In this document: positions 35,454 through 43,330 of the stretch, piece by piece
Layout: every line of letters starts with the position of its first letter
Numbering within the stretch: position 1 is the first letter of the stretch
NCBI RefSeq assembly: GCF_900961225.1
Contig: NZ_CAAHFN010000098.1
Span: forward strand, 152,378-216,377
Reading direction: 5' to 3'
DNA length: 64,000 bases
Source of the DNA: Modicisalibacter radicis
GTDB lineage: Bacteria > Pseudomonadota > Gammaproteobacteria > Pseudomonadales > Halomonadaceae
Program-made: the position numbers and the translations under genes
The notes under the pieces: generated by a model
Told to the model about the DNA's origin: nothing
What the model saw: only the letters and a program-made list of their open reading frames with translations
Database searches by the model: none

Positions 35454-35678
35454 TCAGTCTTCGTTGACGGCGATGACGCGTGTCTCGCCGGCGCGCACTT
35501 CGTCCCAGGCCTGGTCGAGGGTGTAATTCTGGTGGGCATTGATCGTATCGAGCACTTCTACGGCATCCTGCAGGGACTCGCCGCCGGCTTTCAGAGCGAC
35601 CACCAGCTTGGCAAGGTCCTGCTTGCTGAAGGTGTTGGCGATATTGTCGGCATGCTGGGTCAGTTGGCTGCGGTTCAT
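35454..35678 (-). CDS. Small hypothetical protein, 74 residues
   Basis: I do not recognise this family. The protein is acidic, soluble and mostly helical by composition, with a pattern of spaced Leu and Ala (DLAKLVVALKAGGESLQDAV) and an aromatic pair in QNYTLDQAWDEVRAG. AGGA-containing sequence immediately precedes the ATG, and codon use resembles that of the host rather than the low-GC cassette beside it, so I consider it a real gene. It stands alone between a hairpin and a long intergenic stretch. A stress or regulatory role would be guesswork. Confidence 0.6.
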   Translation of the reverse strand: MNRSQLTQHADNIANTFSKQDLAKLVVALKAGGESLQDAVEVLDTINAHQNYTLDQAWDEVRAGETRVIAVNED

Positions 35679-36144
35679 GGTCCTATCCTCATGTAAGGTC
35701 ATCATCCCCGGGGGAATCCCGTTTGGGGCGGCCATCTCCGATGGCGTTCTGGTGCCTTAGCTACTCATGCCGGGCCGGGTAAATGCCCGATGCTGCAACA
35801 GCGATGGGGTCACAAGCGTTTCTGGACCGTCGCCTCTGGCGCCTGGATCGAATCAAGGCATGGCGCTCAGGTGTAGCCGTGGTCAGGTCAGTGAATCGGG
35901 GTAGCGAAACCCTGCCCTGAACCGTGATTTCACTATGGGCCAGAGCAAGGCGCGCCACAAAGCGCCATTAGCTGCATAAGTCGTTGTAGCAAAACTACAT
36001 AAGAAAGATTCGAGCTTGGGATAGGTAGCGAGACTACGAGAGGAGGCGAAAGGGGTTTCGTTACTTCATGGCGCAGATGGGTTCCACCGGCTGCAGGCGA
36101 CTGGGCGGCGCCCTGGTCGTGGACGCCGCCGCACTCGAGCCACG
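35679..36144. other. 466-bp intergenic stretch with small palindromes and a recD relic
   Basis: No convincing gene is present. It contains a GCCATC/GATGGC hairpin near the small gene's promoter side (35731-35745), two nearly identical palindromes GTAGC-AAA-ACTAC (35986-35998) and GTAGC-GAG-ACTAC (36025-36037), and the recD-like fragment annotated separately. The rest shows nothing recognisable. Confidence 0.6.
36066..36112 (-). pseudogene. Short recD-like relic
   Basis: Read on the minus strand, 46 bases match the recD segment at 37175-37222 with about 39 identities and no gap, and translate in the same frame as PPSRLQPVEPICAM against RecD LPSRLQAVETVFAM. The match stops abruptly on both sides and a stop codon follows. 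It lies just beyond the PAP2 gene, which separates it from recD. Confidence 0.5.
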
Positions 36145-36900
36145 CTACTCGGTGCCCGACCAGCTCTGCTCCGTCTCCACCTGGCCGCGCCGCTGCAGCC
36201 CGCGCATCGCGAGCCAGCATAGCGCCGCCCAGGCTGCCCCGGCTGTCCAGCCGGCAAGAACGTCCGTCGGCCAATGCACCCCCAGATAGACCCGGCTTGC
36301 CCCTACCAGCAGGGTGAACAGTATCGCCAGTATCAGCAGGTAGGCCTTCAGCCTCAGCGCGGGCTGTACGCGGATGAGCAGGGCGGCCAGGGTGAGGTAG
36401 GTCACGGCGGACATCATCGAGTGGCCGCTGGGAAAGCTCGCGGTATAGACCATGGTTTCATGAGTAACGAGATCGGGTCGGGCGCGATCGTAGCCCATCT
36501 TCATCACTGTACTCAGCAGCATGCCGCCAGGCACCGCGATCGAGGCAAAGAGCGCCGCGCGATAGCGACGGGCGAGCAACAGGTAGCCCAGCGCGCCCAG
36601 CGAAATGAGTACCAGCACCGCGACACCGCCCAGCGCGGTGAAGTCTCTGCCTATTTCCTCGACCCAGCCCGGGCCGAGCGGATCACTGTGATCCGCCGGG
36701 TTGCGCAGGGAAAGCAGCAGGCTCTCGTCGATGCTCTGGGTTTCCCCCTCCATGACGGCGTCGGCCAGCTCGACGAACCCCCAGACCCCGCCGGACAGTA
36801 CCGAAACGCACAGCAGCACCGCCAACTCGTAGCGGCCGAATCGGGCCAGCAGGGATAGACCCTGGCGTCCCGCATGCCCCATTTTTCTGTAATGCTTCAT
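36145..36900 (-). CDS. PAP2-family membrane phosphatase
   Basis: This 251-residue integral membrane protein of the PAP2/PgpB type carries all three phosphatase motifs: KMGYDRARP, SFPSGHS and SRVYLGVHWPTDV, with the catalytic His in the last two. About six helices are expected. Such enzymes remove phosphate from undecaprenyl pyrophosphate, phosphatidylglycerophosphate or similar lipids at the outer face of the inner membrane. GGAG stands 6 bases before the ATG. It starts 35 bases after the recD stop on the same strand, so read-through from recD is possible. Confidence 0.92.
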   Translation of the reverse strand: MKHYRKMGHAGRQGLSLLARFGRYELAVLLCVSVLSGGVWGFVELADAVMEGETQSIDESLLLSLRNPADHSDPLGPGWVEEIGRDFTALGGVAVLVLISLGALGYLLLARRYRAALFASIAVPGGMLLSTVMKMGYDRARPDLVTHETMVYTASFPSGHSMMSAVTYLTLAALLIRVQPALRLKAYLLILAILFTLLVGASRVYLGVHWPTDVLAGWTAGAAWAALCWLAMRGLQRRGQVETEQSWSGTE

Positions 36901-36935
36901 TGCAGCTCCCTTGCCTCGAAAACCAAATACTATGG

Positions 36936-39374
36936 CTATTCAGCCAAGCCACTGGTGTCGCTGCGTGACTGTAGCCCCTCCAGCCCGCTCATTCGAACCA
37001 CCTCTCTCAATACTGCTTCATCGAGTATGCCGCGTCCCGTTTCCACCAGGCTCAGCCAGTGCCTGGCGCGTGTTATGCCGGTGTAGACCAGCTCTCGCGT
37101 CAGGATGGGGTTGGGCGCGTCGGGCAGCAGCAGGGCGGTGTGAGTGAATTCCGAACCCTGGGACTTGTGCACGGTCATGGCGAAGACGGTTTCCACCGCC
37201 TGCAGGCGGCTGGGCAGTGCCCATCTGATGGGCTTTTCGGCATCGGCGGTGGGGAAAGCGACGCGCAGCACGCTTCTGTTCGGGGCCTCGGGGTTCGGCA
37301 GGGCGAGGGTGATGCCGATGTCGCCGTTCATCAGGCCCAGTCCGTAGTCGTTGCGGGTGACGAGCACCGGGCGGCCAAGGTACCAGCCGCGCTCGAGTTC
37401 GGCGTCGCTGGCGCTGATCAGCCGCTCGCGCCGCAGTGCCTTGGCAATGCGCAGGTTCAGGCCCTCCACGCCCCATGGGCCCTTGCGCAGCGCGCACAGC
37501 AGCTGGAAACGATTATGCGCCTCGAGCACGGCCAGCGCCCAGTCGTCGTACGTGCCGCGATGGGTCTGCGGGTCGCTGCCGGCCGGGGGGTGCCGTTGCC
37601 TGAGCACCTCGAGATAGTGGCGGTAGCCGGTGGGCGGGGCGAGCGCCTTGCCGCGATGCTGCCGGCCCATGCCCCGGTCGACGAAGCCGGTCGGATTGCC
37701 GCCGATCACCAGCCGTTCGAAGGCCGGGTCGTCGCCATCAGCCAGGGTAAGGAGGGCGATATCGGCGAACCCCTGCTGAAACACATCGCGGATGGCGTGC
37801 TTCTTGTTGCGGGGCTGGTGGTTGCCGGCGAGCGGGGCGTTGACGGCCTGGGCGAGCTGGCCGATGCCGCTGGTGGCATCGAAGCGGTGGCTGACGCGCA
37901 GCATGGCGATGGCCTGGTCGAGCGGCTGGCCGTCCGCGTCCCGGTAGGGATCGGGGATCGTGGCGCCGGTCGCCTGTTGCAGCCACTGGCAGGTCGCCGG
38001 AGTGTAGTGGCCGCCCTCGGCGCGCTGGCACAGGTCGCCGAGCACCGCGCCGGCTTCCACCGAGGCGAGCTGGTCCTTGTCGCCGAGCAGGATCAGCCGG
38101 GCTCCCGGCGGCAGTGCGCCGAGCACGGCGGCCATCATCTCGATGTCGACCATCGAGGCTTCGTCGATCACCAACACGTCCAGCGCCAGCGGGTTGTCGG
38201 CATGGTGGCGGAAATGGCGGGTGTCCGGCCGCGAGCCGAGCAGACGGTGCAGCGTCGTCACCTCGGTGGGGATCTGCCGCCTGAGTGCCTCGGGGTCGTC
38301 GCTGACGCCGCCCAGCGTCAAGCCGCCGACCTGCCCGGCGATCGATTCGTTGAGCCGCGCGGCGGCCTTGCCGGTGGGCGCGGCCAGGCGAATACGCAGC
38401 GCGCGCCGGGTGCGGGCGAGCTGTTGCGACTGCAGCAGGGCGAGCAGCTTGACCACGGTGGTGGTCTTGCCGGTGCCGGGGCCGCCGGTGATCACCGCGA
38501 AATGCGCGCGGGCGGCCAGGGCGCAGGCGATCTTCTGCCAGTCGGGGCCGGGCGTTGGGACATTGCCGGGGAACAGCGCATCCAGAGCCTGGCGAAGCTG
38601 GGGGGCCGACTCATCGCGAACAGGTTCGCTCCCATGGCTGGCAGCAGGCTGAGAGCCTGGATTCGGCCTTGGGCTTGTGGGAGGGAATTCATTCCCGATG
38701 GGATCCTGAGTCGAGCCTCTGGTATCGGGCTCGCTTGCCGCCAGCTTGGCATCGATCTGACGGCGAATGTCCTGCTCGTATTGCCAGTAGCGGCGCAGGT
38801 AGAGCCGGGCGCTACCGGGGCCTTCGCGCTTGACCAGCGGGGTGTTGCCGGGGCGTCCGTCGCGTCCGTCGGCGACCAGCAGCGGGTGTTCGAGCGCGGT
38901 GCGCCAGCGTTCGAGGTCCAGCCCTTCCAGCACCTGGCTGGGTAGCGGCGGCGGGTCGCTGAGGTCGTCGCCCTCCGGCGGCAGCGAGAGCGCCAGGTTG
39001 GGGGCGGCCAGGGTCCGGGCGAGATCCAGGCACACATGGCCGCGGCCGAGCTGATGACTGGCCAGGGCGGCGGCGAGCAGCAGCAGAGGCGAGCAATCGC
39101 TTACTTCGCGATGCAGGAACACCGCCAGGGCGCGGTCCAGCGCGCGCAGCCAGCCACGTGCCACCCAGCGGTCGAGCAGGGCGATCAGCGCGTCGACCTC
39201 CCGCAGCGCGGGGTTCGGGGCCGGCGTCGTGTCGCTGGCTCCGGGGGCTGGCGCGGCCTCGTGCGTCGCGCCCGACTCATCGGCGGCAGCGTCGAACAGA
39301 TCGGGCGTGGCGTCGTGGTTGCCGCCTCGCTTGCCCTTGTGCTGGCCTTCCTGCCCAGGGGTGCGCTTGGTCAT
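36936..39374 (-). CDS. recD: Exodeoxyribonuclease V alpha subunit (RecD)
   Basis: RecD is the fast 5'-3' helicase of the RecBCD recombination complex. Walker A is GGPGTGKT at residues 297-304, Walker B is VLVIDEASMVD, and helicase motifs follow (GDKDQLASVEAGAVLGD, MTVHKSQGSEF, VYTGITRARHWL). At 812 residues it is longer than E. coli RecD (608): there is a ~55-residue polar N-terminal extension and a proline-rich linker around residues 213-258 that coincides with an inserted palindromic repeat. The ATG overlaps the recB stop by four bases (ATGA), giving translational coupling. Confidence 0.95.
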   Translation of the reverse strand: MTKRTPGQEGQHKGKRGGNHDATPDLFDAAADESGATHEAAPAPGASDTTPAPNPALREVDALIALLDRWVARGWLRALDRALAVFLHREVSDCSPLLLLAAALASHQLGRGHVCLDLARTLAAPNLALSLPPEGDDLSDPPPLPSQVLEGLDLERWRTALEHPLLVADGRDGRPGNTPLVKREGPGSARLYLRRYWQYEQDIRRQIDAKLAASEPDTRGSTQDPIGNEFPPTSPRPNPGSQPAASHGSEPVRDESAPQLRQALDALFPGNVPTPGPDWQKIACALAARAHFAVITGGPGTGKTTTVVKLLALLQSQQLARTRRALRIRLAAPTGKAAARLNESIAGQVGGLTLGGVSDDPEALRRQIPTEVTTLHRLLGSRPDTRHFRHHADNPLALDVLVIDEASMVDIEMMAAVLGALPPGARLILLGDKDQLASVEAGAVLGDLCQRAEGGHYTPATCQWLQQATGATIPDPYRDADGQPLDQAIAMLRVSHRFDATSGIGQLAQAVNAPLAGNHQPRNKKHAIRDVFQQGFADIALLTLADGDDPAFERLVIGGNPTGFVDRGMGRQHRGKALAPPTGYRHYLEVLRQRHPPAGSDPQTHRGTYDDWALAVLEAHNRFQLLCALRKGPWGVEGLNLRIAKALRRERLISASDAELERGWYLGRPVLVTRNDYGLGLMNGDIGITLALPNPEAPNRSVLRVAFPTADAEKPIRWALPSRLQAVETVFAMTVHKSQGSEFTHTALLLPDAPNPILTRELVYTGITRARHWLSLVETGRGILDEAVLREVVRMSGLEGLQSRSDTSGLAE
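38612..38697. repeat. REP doublet (REPIN-like) inside recD
   Basis: Two REP-like units point in opposite directions: TCGCGAACAGGTTCGCTCCCA (hairpin GCGAAC/GTTCGC) and GTGGGAGGGAATTCATTCCCGA (hairpin GGGAAT/ATTCCC), separated by ~40 bases. This is the classic architecture of a REPIN spread by a RAYT transposase in pseudomonads and relatives. It lies in frame within recD, encoding the linker at residues ~226-255. No RAYT gene is in the window. Confidence 0.7.
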
Positions 39375-42300
39375 GCCGGCGTCTCCGTGTCGGTCGGCGC
39401 TCGCTCGGCGGCGGTGTGGTCGTGGCCCCGGAATAGCGCGTCCATCGCCTCGATCAGCTCGCGGGGCGGACGCTCGGCATACACGCCGTGACTCTCGGCG
39501 TTCGTGCCGCGCAGAAAGACCGTCAGCGAGCCGCCGATGTGGCGCTCGAACTCGTAATCCGGCAGGCGTGCCTTGAGCAGCCGGTGCAGGGCGAGCAGGT
39601 AGAGCGCGAACTGCAGGTCGTAGCGCTTCCCGGCCACCGCCAGGCGCATCGCCTCAGGACTGTAGGCGGCGTCGTCCGGGCCCAGGTGGTTGGACTTCCA
39701 GTCGACGACGTAATAGCGCCCCTCGCACTCGAACACCAGGTCGATGAAGCCCTTGAGCATGCCGTTGAGCGTGTCGGCGTCGAGCGGCGAGCGTGGGGTG
39801 CCAGCGAGTGTGTGAGCGCTTACGAGGGCGTCCAGGCGTCGGGTGTCGACGCGGTTGGCGGCGAACCAGAACTCCATTTCCACCTGGTAGGTGGTCAGCG
39901 AATCCAGTCGGCACTGGCTGCCCGCCTGGGGCAGTGGCAGCGGGGCGCTGAGCAGCGCGCCGAACCATTCATGCAGGCTGGGCAGCCATTGCGACCAGCC
40001 GCGCAGGTTCAGGCGCCGGGCCAGGGCATCCTCCCGGGCGACGGGGTCGGCGGCCGCCCGGGCGAAGCCCTGCCTGCCGGCCCACTCGAGAATCCCATGC
40101 AGGAAGGTGCCGGTGCCGGGGCCGCGCGGGAAACGGTGCAGGTTGGCGGTTTGCTCGCCGAGGTCATGGTCACGGGGCTCGGCGATCACTTCCAGGGCGG
40201 TGGCTTCCAGCGCGGTGGCCGGTTCGGGCAGCGCCGTGCCCTCGGCCGGGCCGATGGACGAGATGGCGGCAGGCGCCATGGCCGGGGCGCTGTGGCGGGT
40301 GTTGGCGCTTACTGGGGCGGGTTCGATTGCATCCACCGGTGTGCTGTCGGCGGAGACGCGAAGCGCCGAGTAGCTGGCGATCCACCAGTGCTCGCGGGCC
40401 GGACGCCCGGGCACGCGCGCCGCGCCGAGGGGCTGGTCGGTGCCGTCCAGGTCGACGACCCGGGCATGCGCCTGCGGAGCTGGCTCGGTCCGGATGCTGC
40501 CGCAGTCGCCGCGCAGTCGGCCGAGGGCCGCGCCGAAGTCGGCGGGCGCGATGGCGGCGCCGTTGTCGAGCATCTGGCCGATGGCGCTGTCTTCTAGGCC
40601 CTTGAGCGGCGCCATGCCCAGCCAGGTGGCGTGGCGTGCACGGGTCAGGGCAACGTAGAGCTTGCGCAAGTCCTCGCCCAGGCGTTCGCGGTCGACGATC
40701 GCCAGCATCTCGTCGTCGGCTTCCAGGCTGACGCGCAGCCGGCCTTCGGCGTCGTGCCAGCGCAGCGGCGAGTCGTCGGCCCTGGTCGGGCGATGCCCGC
40801 AGATGAACGGCAAAAACACCAGCGGGTACTCGAGTCCCTTGGACTTGTGGATGGTGATCACCTGCACCAGGTCGGCATCGCTCTCCAGGCGCAGCTTGTG
40901 GGTATCGCCCTGTTCTTCGGGATGGGCGATGGACTCGGCCAGAAAGCGGATCAGCGCATGTTCGCCATCGAGTTCCTGGCTGGCCTGTTGCAGGAGTTCG
41001 CCGAGGTGCAGCAGGTCGGTTAGCAAGCGCTCGCCCTCGCTGGCCGGCCCGCCGCCCAGCAGCCGCGTGGCGATGGCGAAGTCGTTGACCAGCCGGCGCA
41101 CCAGCGGCAGCACGCCCTGGTCCTGCCACAGGCGGTGGTAGTCGCGGAACTGCATCACCCGGTCTTCCCAGGCCAGTTCGTCCTCGTTCAGGGCGGAGAG
41201 CGTGGCGATATCCAGTCCCAGCGCGGGCATCGCCAGGGCGGCGTGCAGCTTGCGCGCGTCGTCGGGCTCGGCGCAGGCGTGCAGCCAGGCTTCCAGTTGC
41301 GCGGCCATGGGCGAGGCGAACACCTTGTCCTTGTCGGAGAGATAGACGCTCTTCACCCCGCGCCGAGCCAGTGCCTGCCGGATCGCCCGCGCCTCGCCCA
41401 GGCCGTTGACCAGCACCGCCATGTCGGAGGGCTTGAGCGCCTTGAACGCGTCGCCGCCGGCAAACCCGGCGCGGCCGCGCTGGCCCTGTTCCAGCAGCTC
41501 GACCATGTGCGAGGCGCAGCGCTCGGCCATCTCGCCATGGTAGGCGGTCTTGGAGAGCGGCTCGTCGGCATCGAGCTGCCACAGGGTCATGGCGGGCAGC
41601 GGCTGGCCATCCACGGCGAACGAGTCCTTGCGGCCCTTGGCGCCGACGTCGATGAAGGGCACCGGATTTTTGCCGTCGGGCTCCTTGAACAGGAAGGCCC
41701 CGGGCGGATGCGTCTCGGCATGCGCGAAGCAGCGATTGACCGCGGCGACCATGTCGGTGCTGGAGCGGTAGTTGGTGCCCAGGGTGACGTGGCGGCCGTC
41801 GGTGTCGCGGCGCGCGCGCAGGTACGTATGGATGTCGGCGCCGCGGAAGGCGTAGATCGCCTGCTTGGGATCGCCGATCAGGAAGACGCCGCACTCGCGG
41901 CGGTTCTCGCGGATACGGTAGACGCAGTCGAAGATGCGGTACTGCACCGGGTCGGTGTCCTGGAACTCGTCGACCAGCGCCACCGGGAACTGGCGGCGGA
42001 TCTGCGCGCCCAATGCCTCGCAGTTGGGGCCGGCCAGGGCACGGTCGAGGTGGTTCAACAGCTCGTTGGGGCCCATCTCGGCGCGGCGCTGCTGCTCGCG
42101 GTCGAGCCGCTCGCGGCACCAGTGCACGGCGTGGGTGAGCAGGCCGGCATAGGGGTTGGGCAGGGCCCGCAGCTCGGCCTGCAGGCGTTCCAGCGCGGCC
42201 AGCGCCGAGTGATCGGGCGGCTCGCCCTTGAGCCAGATCTCGGCCATGCCTTGCGGCGTCAGGCGCTTCCAGGCGGCGGGCGTCAGGCCGGGCCAGGTGG

Positions 42301-43330
42301 CATCGTTGTGGCACCACTCGCGCAGTGCGCCGAGCCAGTTGGCACGGCTTCTGGCGTTGAAGCTCTGGCCCTTGAAGGCTTTCTGCCTGGCGGCGTCCTC
42401 GAACAGCGCCTCGCACTCGTCGAGCCACGCCGGCCAGGGCGCCTTGAGCTCGGCCAGGCGCCGCGCGGTTTCGTGCTGGGTGCGGGCCACGGTTTCCCCG
42501 GGGGGCGGGGCGCCCTTGTCCAGCGCCTCGCATTCGGGCATCAGCTCGCGCACCGCCCGGTGCAGCGCCTCGGGCGAGTCCCAGTGGCGCACCACGCTGG
42601 CCAGCGCCTCGGCGTCGAGCGGGTAGTAGAAACTGCGCCAGTAGTCGCGCACCACCTCTAGCTCCAGCTCGGTCTGGTCGTTCTCCAGGTTCAGCGAGAA
42701 CAGGCTGCCGCTGTCGAAGGCGTGTTCGCGCAGCATGCGGTAGCACCAGCTGTGGATGGTCGATACCGCGGCCTCGTCCATCCATTCGGCGGCGAGCTGC
42801 AGGCGTCGCGCGCAGGCGGGCCAGCTGGCCTCGGGGTAGTCGTCGCGCAGTTGAAGCAGCAGCGAGTCGGCTTGGCTGTCGGCAGCCTCGGCAATCGGGG
42901 CTGGTCCGGCGACAGGCCTCTGCGAGGGCGCTGTGAACCCATCCCTGGGCGCTACTTTTTCCTTCCCTGGAAAAAGACCCTCGCTAGGGCCTGTCCCCGG
43001 TGTCTCCCCGGCGTGTGTGCTGCCATCATCAGTGGGCGTGGCTTCGGGCGCCTGTGGAGAGAGAAAAACTCCGGCGGCTTCTACCAGCCGCGAACGAATC
43101 CGTTCGCGCAGCTCCTGGGTGGCGGCGTTGGTGAAGGTCACCACCAGGATCTCGGGCGGGGTCAGCGGGCGCTCGAAGGCGGCCTCGTCGCTATCCGAAC
43201 GCGCGCCGAGCACCAGCCGCACGTAGAGCAGGGCGATGGTGAAGGTCTTGCCGGTGCCGGCGCTGGCTTCGATCAGGCGGCTGCCGTGCAGTGGAAAGCC
43301 GAGTGGGTCCAACTGCGTGACGTCGCTCAT
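39371..43330 (-). CDS. recB: Exodeoxyribonuclease V beta subunit (RecB)
   Basis: RecB supplies the 3'-5' helicase and the nuclease of RecBCD. Visible: Walker A ASAGTGKT (residues 22-29), ILVVTFTNAATQELRERI, Walker B region VDEFQDTDPVQYRIF, FLIGDPKQAIYAFRGAD, ITIHKSKGLEYPLVF, YVALTRARHATW, and the C-terminal nuclease with FIDLVFECEGRYYVVDWKSN (Asp1210, Lys1212). At 1319 residues it exceeds E. coli RecB (1180), mainly through a Pro/Gly/Thr-rich insert at ~90-155 that contains a palindromic repeat and a low-complexity region ~1000-1090. It overlaps recC by four bases. Confidence 0.95.
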   Translation of the reverse strand: MSDVTQLDPLGFPLHGSRLIEASAGTGKTFTIALLYVRLVLGARSDSDEAAFERPLTPPEILVVTFTNAATQELRERIRSRLVEAAGVFLSPQAPEATPTDDGSTHAGETPGTGPSEGLFPGKEKVAPRDGFTAPSQRPVAGPAPIAEAADSQADSLLLQLRDDYPEASWPACARRLQLAAEWMDEAAVSTIHSWCYRMLREHAFDSGSLFSLNLENDQTELELEVVRDYWRSFYYPLDAEALASVVRHWDSPEALHRAVRELMPECEALDKGAPPPGETVARTQHETARRLAELKAPWPAWLDECEALFEDAARQKAFKGQSFNARSRANWLGALREWCHNDATWPGLTPAAWKRLTPQGMAEIWLKGEPPDHSALAALERLQAELRALPNPYAGLLTHAVHWCRERLDREQQRRAEMGPNELLNHLDRALAGPNCEALGAQIRRQFPVALVDEFQDTDPVQYRIFDCVYRIRENRRECGVFLIGDPKQAIYAFRGADIHTYLRARRDTDGRHVTLGTNYRSSTDMVAAVNRCFAHAETHPPGAFLFKEPDGKNPVPFIDVGAKGRKDSFAVDGQPLPAMTLWQLDADEPLSKTAYHGEMAERCASHMVELLEQGQRGRAGFAGGDAFKALKPSDMAVLVNGLGEARAIRQALARRGVKSVYLSDKDKVFASPMAAQLEAWLHACAEPDDARKLHAALAMPALGLDIATLSALNEDELAWEDRVMQFRDYHRLWQDQGVLPLVRRLVNDFAIATRLLGGGPASEGERLLTDLLHLGELLQQASQELDGEHALIRFLAESIAHPEEQGDTHKLRLESDADLVQVITIHKSKGLEYPLVFLPFICGHRPTRADDSPLRWHDAEGRLRVSLEADDEMLAIVDRERLGEDLRKLYVALTRARHATWLGMAPLKGLEDSAIGQMLDNGAAIAPADFGAALGRLRGDCGSIRTEPAPQAHARVVDLDGTDQPLGAARVPGRPAREHWWIASYSALRVSADSTPVDAIEPAPVSANTRHSAPAMAPAAISSIGPAEGTALPEPATALEATALEVIAEPRDHDLGEQTANLHRFPRGPGTGTFLHGILEWAGRQGFARAAADPVAREDALARRLNLRGWSQWLPSLHEWFGALLSAPLPLPQAGSQCRLDSLTTYQVEMEFWFAANRVDTRRLDALVSAHTLAGTPRSPLDADTLNGMLKGFIDLVFECEGRYYVVDWKSNHLGPDDAAYSPEAMRLAVAGKRYDLQFALYLLALHRLLKARLPDYEFERHIGGSLTVFLRGTNAESHGVYAERPPRELIEAMDALFRGHDHTAAERAPTDTETPA
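42911..42995. repeat. 85-bp palindromic repeat inside recB
   Basis: Outer arms GACAGGCC..GCGAGGG (42911-42928) and CCCTCGC..GGCCTGTC (42978-42995) match with three central mismatches; inside is a perfect 8-bp hairpin CTTTTTCC/GGAAAAAG (42955-42976). The unit is in frame in recB and encodes residues ~112-140 of a linker not found in E. coli RecB. A second member of the same family lies at 49118-49252. Confidence 0.8.

Noticed and set aside
35933..36274. Minus-strand 113-codon frame overlapping the end of the PAP2 gene
   Set aside because: It begins inside the PAP2 gene in another frame and its only recognisable homology is the short recD relic, which is in a different frame.
40170..42785. Open frame of 871 codons on the minus strand overlapping recB in another frame
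   Set aside because: The composition is extreme (Arg, Ala, Gly, Pro) and it lies wholly inside a well-supported recB; it is a high-GC shadow.
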